A stretch of 5,573 bases of DNA from an uncultured Intrasporangium sp. (lineage in GTDB: Bacteria; Actinomycetota; Actinomycetes; Actinomycetales; Dermatophilaceae), in the NCBI GenBank assembly GCA_937873285.1, contig CALMNV010000214.1, positions 1 to 5,573 of the forward strand, in the 5' to 3' direction. Below, piece after piece: positions 1 to 4,952 of the stretch; positions within the stretch are counted from its first letter, which is position 1, and every line of letters starts with the position of its first letter. The notes below the pieces were generated by a model that saw nothing but the letters and a program-made list of their open reading frames with translations, searched no databases and was not told where the DNA came from. Both the position numbers and the translations under genes were made by a program.

Positions 1-204
1 GTCCCGCATCAGGCGCTCGCCGCCCTGGTAGAGGTACTCGTCGTAGGTCCACACCTCACCCTCGGGGGAGAGGTTGCGGTGGTAGTCGTAGAAGCAGTCG
101 ATGAACTGCTTGCCGTGCTCGTTGCGGATGTTCTCCGGACGCGCGTCCCACAGGGCGATGTGCGCGTCGACGATGTAGTAGCTCTCGCCGTCCTTGGTGT
201 ACAT
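1..204 (-). CDS. Amidohydrolase_2-family metal-dependent hydrolase, N-terminal fragment (runs off the left edge)
   Basis: Only the first 68 codons are present; the gene continues beyond base 1. The ATG at 204-202 is preceded by AGGAGAGG (214-207 on the minus strand) at good spacing, which fixes the start. The protein opens with a short lead and then a first beta-strand with VDAHIALWDA at residues 12-21, the position of the metal-binding DAHxHxW motif of amidohydrolase_2 (PF04909) TIM barrels. The first histidine is kept (H15), but the second is alanine (A17). The following segment, rich in aromatic and acidic residues (FIDCFYDYHRNLSP, 34-47), suggests a defined subfamily. From memory, similar amidohydrolases sit in actinobacterial binuclear-iron monooxygenase (mim/prm-like) clusters governed by AcoR-type regulators, which would fit the divergent regulator next door. 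That link is an inference, since no monooxygenase gene is visible. The substrate is unknown. Confidence 0.75.
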   Translation of the reverse strand, partial: MYTKDGESYYIVDAHIALWDARPENIRNEHGKQFIDCFYDYHRNLSPEGEVWTYDEYLYQGGERLMRD

Positions 205-206
205 GA

Positions 207-214
207 CCTCTCCT
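207..214 (-). promoter_or_regulatory. Ribosome binding site of the amidohydrolase gene
   Basis: The minus strand reads AGGAGAGG here. The AGGAG core ends 5 nt before the ATG at 204, and this site decides the start of the partial amidohydrolase gene. Confidence 0.7.
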
Positions 215-227
215 TCTGCGACGCCGT

Positions 228-246
228 CGTCGCTACGGCAGCGACG
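228..246. promoter_or_regulatory. Perfect 7-bp inverted repeat in the leader of the amidohydrolase gene
   Basis: CGTCGCT (228-234) and AGCGACG (240-246) are exact reverse complements around the 5-nt spacer ACGGC. The dyad lies 24-42 nt upstream of the amidohydrolase start codon. It could form a hairpin in the 5' leader of that mRNA or be a protein-binding dyad. On the minus strand a weak -10-like TAACGT (249-244) overlaps its edge. In DNA this GC-rich a 7-bp stem can arise by chance, so function is uncertain. Confidence 0.35.
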
Positions 247-282
247 TTAGGAGGGGGACACGGTGATCGGGCAGGGGTCCGC

Positions 283-298
283 TGTCTCAATGTGAGAA
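283..298. promoter_or_regulatory. Candidate operator half, left dyad (TCTCA-N3-TGAGA)
   Basis: TCTCA (285-289) and TGAGA (293-297) form a perfect dyad around ATG, inside the 15-base arm TGTCTCAATGTGAGA (283-297). It is the left member of a pair; its partner is centred 22 bp to the right. A short dyad with a 3-bp core is the kind of site expected for a dimeric Fis-type HTH regulator, and the divergent regulator gene beginning at 383 is the obvious candidate ligand. On the minus strand this arm also contains TTGAGA (290-285), which resembles a -35 box pointing to the amidohydrolase gene, but no convincing -10 follows at 16-18 bp. Confidence 0.7.
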
Positions 299-305
299 GG
301 TCCCC

Positions 306-321
306 GTCTCACTTTGAGACA
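306..321. promoter_or_regulatory. Candidate operator half, right dyad (GTCTCA-N3-TGAGAC)
   Basis: GTCTCA (306-311) and TGAGAC (315-320) form a perfect 6-bp dyad around CTT. The arm 307-321 is the reverse complement of the left arm 283-297 at 14 of 15 positions, giving a large inverted repeat with a 9-nt centre (298-306). The dyad centres, 291 and 313, are 22 bp apart, about two helical turns, so two dimers would bind the same face of the DNA. The plus strand of this arm carries TTGAGA (314-319), resembling a -35 box towards the regulator gene, again without a good -10 at the usual distance. The most likely role is a shared operator for the divergent pair. Confidence 0.72.
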
Positions 322-370
322 CCGGCGCCACGCTGCTCCCAGGATCGGCGGCTACGGTGTGGCCACCGAA

Positions 371-376
371 AGGAGG
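371..376 (+). promoter_or_regulatory. Ribosome binding site that decides the regulator start
   Basis: AGGAGG precedes two consecutive ATG codons, at 380 and 383. The spacing is only 3 nt to the first and 6 nt to the second, so ATG 383 is preferred. A TTG at 314 in the same frame has no such site and lies inside the operator dyad. Confidence 0.8.
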
Positions 377-382
377 TCGATG

Positions 383-1882
383 ATGACCGCCGATCACGAG
401 GTGGCCATGCCCCGGCGCGCCGCAGACCTGGCGCGCGCCGGCTCCGCCGCGATGCCCTCGAGGCGCCTTCTCGCCTCGTGGCGCCGCAGCGAGGAGTACG
501 GCGTCTCCGCGGAGGCGGTCGACCCCGTGTGGGCCGGATCGAGCGCTCCTGACTCGCTGTTCTTCCAGTGCGGTCACGAGGTGTTGAGCAGCCTGCACCG
601 GACCCTCGCCGACGAGCCGCTCAGCCTGATGCTCACCGACGCCGAGGGCCTCGTCCTCAACCGGTTCTCGGGGGACACGAGCCTGCTGCGCGCGCTGGAC
701 CGGGTCCACCTGGCGCCGGGCTTCGCCTTCTCCGAGCGCGAGGCCGGCACCAACGGCCTCGGGCTGGCCCTGGCCGACCGCGCGCCCTCCCTCGTGCGCG
801 CGGAGGAGCACTACAGCGCCAGCCTCGGCGTCTACACCTGCGCCGCCGTGCCGGTCATCGACCCGGTCGACGGCCGGCTCGAGGGCTGCATCAACATCAC
901 CACGTGGTCGCACTCGTCGGCGGGCCTGCTGCTCGCGCTCGCCGAGTCGGCCGCGAGCACGACGACGGCCCTGATGGTGGCGCGCTCCACGGGCCGGATG
1001 CCGCGGCCGCCGTCCAGGGGCGGCGTCTTCCGGGTGCAGCGGATCAGGCTCGAGCCGGCGGCCGGGACGATCCGGTCCATGTCGGCACCGTGGACCAGGG
1101 CCCTTGACGCCGCCACCGCGGCTCTGCTCTCCGGTCGGGTGGTGGCGGCCGTGGGAGAGCCCGGCTCAGGGCGGGCGACGCTGCTCGGCCAGGCACTGCG
1201 GCGGGCCCACCCGCGCATCCGCGTCCTCAGCGCCGACGTGCCGGCCTCCCAGGACGTCGAGGCGTGGCTGTCCCTCTGGACCCCCGAGCTGGCCAAGCCC
1301 GACACCGTCGTCGTCGTCGAGAACGTCGACCGCCTCCCGGCATGGGCGGCGCATGAGGTGCGTCAACGCGCGATGGCAGCGCGAGCGGCCGGGCCGCAGG
1401 CGAGCCAGGGCGCCCCGGGATGGGCACTGACGGCGGCCGACGGGGACGCCCTGCCTCCACCGCTGCACCCGCTCGTCGAGACCGTCATCTCGGTCGAGCC
1501 GCTGCGCGAGCGCCCCGACGACGTCCTCGCCCTGGCCCATTGGGCCGCCCACCAGACCCGGACACGTGAGGTCGGCTTCACCCCCGCCGCCGAGCGGGCC
1601 CTGCTGGCGCACGACTGGCCCGGCAACGTCGATGAGCTCGTGCGCGTGATCCACGACGCCGCCCGCCGATCCGAGACCATCGACGTGCGCGACCTTCCCC
1701 CCGCCTTCTCCACCCCCGGTGGGCGCACCCTGTCCAAGCTGGAGGCCCTCGAGCGCGACGAGATCGTCCGGGCGTTGTCGCGCGACGGCGTGAGTGTCGC
1801 GGAAGCCGCGGCCGAGCTGGGTGTCAGCCGCGCCACCCTCTACCGCAAGCTCAGGTACTACGCCGTGTCCCGGCCGCGCTGA
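383..1882 (+). CDS. AcoR-type GAF / degenerate AAA+ / Fis-HTH transcriptional regulator, sigma-54-independent form
   Basis: This 499-residue DNA-binding regulator has the layout of AcoR-type activators. A GAF-like sensor region spans about residues 45-200, with the typical REAGTNGLGLAL stretch at 119-130 and AAVPVIDPVDG at 154-164. An AAA+-like domain follows at about 240-440. A Fis-type helix-turn-helix closes the protein (about 452-493; SVAEAAAELGVSRATLYRKL at 471-490). The ATPase core is eroded. The Walker A-like GEPGSGRAT (258-266) has Arg for the lysine. The Walker B-like VVVVENVD (309-316) lacks the DE pair. Only about 42 residues separate the two, leaving no room for the sigma-54-contacting GAFTGA loop, although RERPDDV (375-381) and the WPGNVDEL motif (412-419) remain. 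Such proteins are known in actinobacteria (the MimR type, acetone-responsive in mycobacteria) and must act through ordinary sigma factors. The GAF ligand is unknown. The paired dyads upstream (284-320) are its likely binding sites, implying control of the divergent amidohydrolase operon and possibly autoregulation. Confidence 0.9.
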   Translation: MTADHEVAMPRRAADLARAGSAAMPSRRLLASWRRSEEYGVSAEAVDPVWAGSSAPDSLFFQCGHEVLSSLHRTLADEPLSLMLTDAEGLVLNRFSGDTSLLRALDRVHLAPGFAFSEREAGTNGLGLALADRAPSLVRAEEHYSASLGVYTCAAVPVIDPVDGRLEGCINITTWSHSSAGLLLALAESAASTTTALMVARSTGRMPRPPSRGGVFRVQRIRLEPAAGTIRSMSAPWTRALDAATAALLSGRVVAAVGEPGSGRATLLGQALRRAHPRIRVLSADVPASQDVEAWLSLWTPELAKPDTVVVVENVDRLPAWAAHEVRQRAMAARAAGPQASQGAPGWALTAADGDALPPPLHPLVETVISVEPLRERPDDVLALAHWAAHQTRTREVGFTPAAERALLAHDWPGNVDELVRVIHDAARRSETIDVRDLPPAFSTPGGRTLSKLEALERDEIVRALSRDGVSVAEAAAELGVSRATLYRKLRYYAVSRPR

Positions 1883-1885
1883 GCC

Positions 1886-1904
1886 GACGCCTCACTGGAG
1901 CGTC
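1886..1904. terminator. Weak hairpin between the convergent genes
   Basis: GACGC (1886-1890) and GCGTC (1900-1904) pair as a 5-bp stem across the 20-bp gap between the stop codons of the regulator (1882) and the TIM-barrel gene (1903). There is no T-tract on either strand and the stem touches the TGA of the leftward gene. It may slow both polymerases, or it may be chance. No better terminator was seen at this tail-to-tail junction. Confidence 0.2.
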
Positions 1905-2808
1905 ACCGGGCGAAGCCAAGGGGTCGTTGCCCTTCCGGCGGCGAGGTCGCGGCGCGCTCCAGCGCGGTGCGGGCGCTCTCCGCGGCGCGGGCGAGCGCCT
2001 GGCCGACCGGGGCCAGGCGGTGCTCGCCGGACAGGATCTCGACGCCCCAGGGACCGCGCCAGCCGGCGTCACGCAGGGCTGTGATCATGCCCGTGAGGTC
2101 GAACGTGCCCTCGCCACAGTATCGCCGGCGGTGGACGGTGTCCTCGAACAGCGTCCCGACCACGTCCTCGTCGGCGTCGTTGAGCTCCACGCCGACGATG
2201 CGGTGCAGCGGCACGGTCGCGAGGTCGGCCGCTGGCGTGTGCGCTCGCGACACGTGCCAGGTGTCGATGATGACACCGCCCGCCTCATGCCCGGCGTCCT
2301 CGACGAGCCGCAGCCCGTCACCCAGCGTCTTGATGTTCGACCACGGGAAGAACTCGATCCCCAGCCGGGCGCCCACCCCCTGCGCCTGAGCCGCCAGCTC
2401 GGCGAACCTGGCGGCCCACAGGCCGCGGTCCCACGGTCCGCCGTCGCCGTCGGGCGTGACCTTCAGGTGCCGCGCGCCCAGCGCCTCCGCGGCGTCCAGC
2501 ACCAGGTGCCGCACCCGGCCCGACTCCTCGCGCTGCGCCCGCTCGTCCCACCAGCGCGGGATCCCCTCGAGCTCGAGGTGCACGATCCCGTTGTCGGCGA
2601 GCATGGCTCGGATTCCGCCGAGCCCGTATGCCGCGAGGGCGGCGGGCAGGTCGTCCGACAGCAGGCCGAAGCCCGAGAAACCGGCATACGACGCGGCCTC
2701 GACCCGTTCGCGCAGCGGAAGCGGGCTGCGCAGGTCGGGCCGGTCGGATGCGGCGTCGCCGGCGCTGGTCCAGCACGTCGCCATCAGCTCGTCGGTGGGG
2801 GTCGTCAT
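1903..2808 (-). CDS. Sugar phosphate isomerase/epimerase-like TIM-barrel protein (xylose isomerase-like, AP_endonuc_2 family)
   Basis: This 301-residue cytosolic protein is of the xylose isomerase-like TIM-barrel superfamily (PF01261), whose members isomerise or epimerise keto-sugars or catalyse beta-elimination on 3-keto-glycosides with a divalent metal. Visible strands and motifs are HLELEGIP (77-84), HLKVTPDG (114-121), GIEFFPW (150-156), VIIDTWH (179-185), VGVELND (205-211) and WGVEIL (254-259). E152, D182 and E257 fit the usual metal ligands. The position often held by histidine in this family reads VEL, with E208, so the fourth ligand may be H185 or E208. The ATG at 2808 overlaps the TGA of the upstream gene by 4 bp (ATGA), which argues for this start by translational coupling; a second ATG at 2784 (residue 9) is possible. 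It is the last gene of the leftward operon. The open frame continues upstream to 3183, but only as a shadow of the neighbouring gene. The exact reaction is not known. Confidence 0.85.
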   Translation of the reverse strand: MTTPTDELMATCWTSAGDAASDRPDLRSPLPLRERVEAASYAGFSGFGLLSDDLPAALAAYGLGGIRAMLADNGIVHLELEGIPRWWDERAQREESGRVRHLVLDAAEALGARHLKVTPDGDGGPWDRGLWAARFAELAAQAQGVGARLGIEFFPWSNIKTLGDGLRLVEDAGHEAGGVIIDTWHVSRAHTPAADLATVPLHRIVGVELNDADEDVVGTLFEDTVHRRRYCGEGTFDLTGMITALRDAGWRGPWGVEILSGEHRLAPVGQALARAAESARTALERAATSPPEGQRPLGFAR

Positions 2809-3905
2809 CGGTGCTCGCTTCCGCCTCTCCCGTGGGCCGGCCGCGGCTGCAGACCGACCGCCTCGTAGCACTGGTCGATCAGCCGCATCGTCCTGACCGC
2901 ATCGGCCGCGTCGGTCCGGGCGGGCACCCCGGTCCGCACCGCCGCGGTGAAGACCTCGAGCTGGTAGGTGTAGGAGGAGCGTCTGCCCAGGCGCTCGGTG
3001 CGGCTCCCCTGGCGGGTGGTGACGACGAGCCGGTCGTCGTGGTGCGGGTTGACGAAGTCGGTGATGACCGCTTCCCCGGCGGTGCCGACGAGCCGGTGAC
3101 TCATCTGGTGGTGGTCGCTCGCCATGTTGCACCCGGCGGTGCCGGTGACGCCGCTCGGAAACTGCAGCTCGACGGTCAGCCACTCGTCGACACCCGGGTG
3201 GCCCTGCCGCTCCCCGCCGGTGGCGCTGACCAGCTCGGGCTCGCCGCCGGTGAACGGGGCGAGCATGCGCAGGGAGTGCAGGCCGTAGCAGCCGAGGTCC
3301 ATCAGCGCTCCTCCGGCGGGCTCGAGAGACCAGCGGGGGTCACCGGGGTCGGGGGCGGGCATGTCCATCACCGTCTCGGCGTGCCGCAGCTCACCGAGCT
3401 CGCCGCTGGCGAGGATGGCGTGCAGCCGCGCCACCAGCGGGTGCCAGACATAGTGAAAGCCCTCGAAGAGCTGCCGCCCGGTGCGGTCGGCAGCCGCCGC
3501 GACCGCCTCCGCCTCGGCCGCGTTGCTGGCCGAGGGCTTCTCGGTGAACACGTGCTTGCCCGCCGCCAGCGCGGCGACGTTCCACGGTGCGTGCAGGCTG
3601 TTGGGCAGCGGGTTGTACACCGCCTCCACGTCAGGGTCGTCGATGACGTCGCGGTAGGACCCGTGCACCTTCTCGACGCCGTGCGCCTCGGCGAACGCTG
3701 CGGCGCGGGCGGGCTCCCGGGCCGCCACCGCCACCAGGCGGGTGCCGGTGAGCTTCGCGGGCTTGACGACGGCGAGGTCAGTGATCCGGGCGGCTCCGAG
3801 GATGCCCAGCCGCAGAGGTGCCAGGCGGGCATCGCGTCCCGTCCACCGGTGTGCCGACTCGCGTGGCCCCTCCCCGGGGGCGTCGTCACGGTGGGTGCCG
3901 GTCAC
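2805..3905 (-). CDS. Gfo/Idh/MocA-family NAD(P)-dependent oxidoreductase (dihydrodiol/xylose dehydrogenase-like)
   Basis: The protein has 366 residues. An unusual charged N-terminal extension of about 31 residues precedes the Rossmann fold, whose dinucleotide loop is GILGAAR (34-40). The family lysine motif is TEKP (121-124, K123), after NPLPNSLHAPWNVAALAAGKH (98-118). The C-terminal substrate domain carries GGALMDLGCYGLH (198-210), where Y207 matches the catalytic tyrosine of the glucose-fructose oxidoreductase / dihydrodiol dehydrogenase / xylose dehydrogenase branch rather than the D-x3-H of inositol dehydrogenases. The expected reaction is NAD(P)-linked oxidation of a sugar hydroxyl or reduction of a keto-sugar. 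The start is GTG at 3905, overlapping the upstream TGA by 4 bp (GTGA). Between it and the Rossmann strand I see no other ATG, GTG or TTG in frame, so the extension appears genuine. Its stop overlaps the TIM-barrel start in the same way. The substrate is unknown. Confidence 0.88.
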   Translation of the reverse strand: MTGTHRDDAPGEGPRESAHRWTGRDARLAPLRLGILGAARITDLAVVKPAKLTGTRLVAVAAREPARAAAFAEAHGVEKVHGSYRDVIDDPDVEAVYNPLPNSLHAPWNVAALAAGKHVFTEKPSASNAAEAEAVAAAADRTGRQLFEGFHYVWHPLVARLHAILASGELGELRHAETVMDMPAPDPGDPRWSLEPAGGALMDLGCYGLHSLRMLAPFTGGEPELVSATGGERQGHPGVDEWLTVELQFPSGVTGTAGCNMASDHHQMSHRLVGTAGEAVITDFVNPHHDDRLVVTTRQGSRTERLGRRSSYTYQLEVFTAAVRTGVPARTDAADAVRTMRLIDQCYEAVGLQPRPAHGRGGSEHR

Positions 3906-4906
3906 GCGAGTCGGACCTCGTCGACCTGCACGGGTCGGTGCTGCCGCAGCGAGAGGGTGGCGGCCTCTGCAACCAGCGCCACGGCGAGGGCGTCATCGAC
4001 GGTGCAGGGTGACCTCCGCTGACCGGCAACGACTTCCGTGAACGCCTGGAGCTCGGCGCCGAAGGCACGGCTGAGCCGGTCCATGAAGAAGGCGGCCGGT
4101 GGGCCCGCCGGCCACGGCACGTCAGGCTCGAGGTTGCGCAGGGGAGTGGCCTCGCTCCAGCCGGCTGCGACACTGTCGGCCGTGCCGTGCAGCTCCAGCC
4201 GCACGTCGTAGCCCCGCGGGTTGTAGCGGGTGTTGGACACCACGGCGGTGGCTCCGTCGTCGAAGGTCAGCATCGTGCTGGCGGTCGCCACGTCGCCGAG
4301 GGCGGCGAAGAAGTCGGCCCCCTTTGCGCTCCCGCTGGCATAGACCTCGACGACCTCCCGGCCGGTGACCCACCTGACGGTGTCGAAGTCGTGCACGCTG
4401 CAGTCGCGGAAGATCCCGCCGGAGGCCTCGACGTAGGCGCGGGGCGGCGGGGCCGGGTCCAAGGTGGTGGACCGGACCGTGTGCACCCAGCCGAGCTCCC
4501 CGGCCTCCACCGCGGCCCGGGCGGCCAGGAACGCGGGGTCGAAACGGCGAGGATACCCAACCTGCACCGGTATGCCGCTGTCGGTGACGTAGCGTGCGAT
4601 GGCCGCCGCCTCGGCGAGGTCGCCGGACAGCGGCTTCTCGCAGAACACCGGGATCCCGGCGTCGACCCCGGCCGTGATCAGCGCGGTGTGGGCGTTGGTG
4701 GCCGCGGCGATGACGATCGCGTCCACCCCGCTGCCGATGAGGCTCTCGGGAGAGTCGGCCACCTGCGCGCCGACCCGCTCCGCGACGGCTTGGGTCGTCG
4801 CGGGGACGGCATCCGTGACGACCAGGGACTCGACGGCGGGCAGCCGGGACAGGGTCTCGGCATGGAACGAGCCGATCCTGCCGAGACCGATCAGGCCCAG
4901 GCGCAT
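3902..4906 (-). CDS. Gfo/Idh/MocA-family oxidoreductase, inositol 2-dehydrogenase-like
   Basis: This 334-residue cytosolic dehydrogenase is close to the usual size for the family (about 330-350). The Rossmann motif GLIGLGRIG is at residues 4-12. The acidic D32 at the end of the second strand favours NAD over NADP. The catalytic lysine is in CEKPLS (89-94, K91), followed by GYPRRFD (117-123), near the GYNRRFD seen in inositol dehydrogenases. The segment RDCSVHDFDTVRW (167-179) supplies D168 and H172, which with K91 match the Lys-Asp-His triad of IolG. These features support oxidation of a ring hydroxyl to a ketone, as in myo-inositol to scyllo-inosose, but other inositols or sugars are possible. 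ATG 4906 is preceded by GAGGAG at 5-nt spacing. The gene follows the SDR gene after 46 bp and is coupled by a GTGA overlap to the second Gfo/Idh gene. It could equally be a generic sugar dehydrogenase; the specific name is tentative. Confidence 0.87.
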   Translation of the reverse strand: MRLGLIGLGRIGSFHAETLSRLPAVESLVVTDAVPATTQAVAERVGAQVADSPESLIGSGVDAIVIAAATNAHTALITAGVDAGIPVFCEKPLSGDLAEAAAIARYVTDSGIPVQVGYPRRFDPAFLAARAAVEAGELGWVHTVRSTTLDPAPPPRAYVEASGGIFRDCSVHDFDTVRWVTGREVVEVYASGSAKGADFFAALGDVATASTMLTFDDGATAVVSNTRYNPRGYDVRLELHGTADSVAAGWSEATPLRNLEPDVPWPAGPPAAFFMDRLSRAFGAELQAFTEVVAGQRRSPCTVDDALAVALVAEAATLSLRQHRPVQVDEVRLA

Positions 4907-4911
4907 GGTTT

Positions 4912-4917
4912 CTCCTC
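4912..4917 (-). promoter_or_regulatory. Ribosome binding site of the inositol-dehydrogenase-like gene
   Basis: The minus strand reads GAGGAG, 5 nt before the ATG at 4906. It is the strongest such site visible in the leftward operon; the two downstream genes rely on start/stop overlaps instead. Confidence 0.75.
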
Positions 4918-4952
4918 GGTCGGGATGGGAGCGGGTGCGAGGTGCGACATCG

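Noticed and set aside
285..319. TTGAGA sequences in the operator arms as true -35 boxes for both divergent genes
   Set aside because: No acceptable -10 hexamer is found 16-18 bp downstream on either strand; the hexamers follow directly from the dyad sequence.
283..321. The inverted repeat as a transcription terminator
   Set aside because: It lies between two divergent start codons with no gene reading into it and no T-tract, so an operator role is more sensible.
314..382. Extended regulator start at TTG 314 (23 more residues)
   Set aside because: The TTG lies inside the right operator dyad, has no ribosome binding site, and the added residues do not resemble the family; AGGAGG at 371-376 points to ATG 383.
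1903..3183. Longer TIM-barrel reading frame of 426 residues, as if fused to an upstream domain
   Set aside because: The part upstream of 2808 overlaps the conserved C-terminal half of the Gfo/Idh gene in another frame and has low-complexity Arg/Pro/His content typical of a shadow; the ATGA overlap gives a natural start.
1927..4022. Long plus-strand open frames opposite the leftward operon (313 and 464 residues)
   Set aside because: They are antisense shadows of high-GC genes, without recognisable motifs, while the minus strand carries clear dehydrogenase and TIM-barrel motifs.
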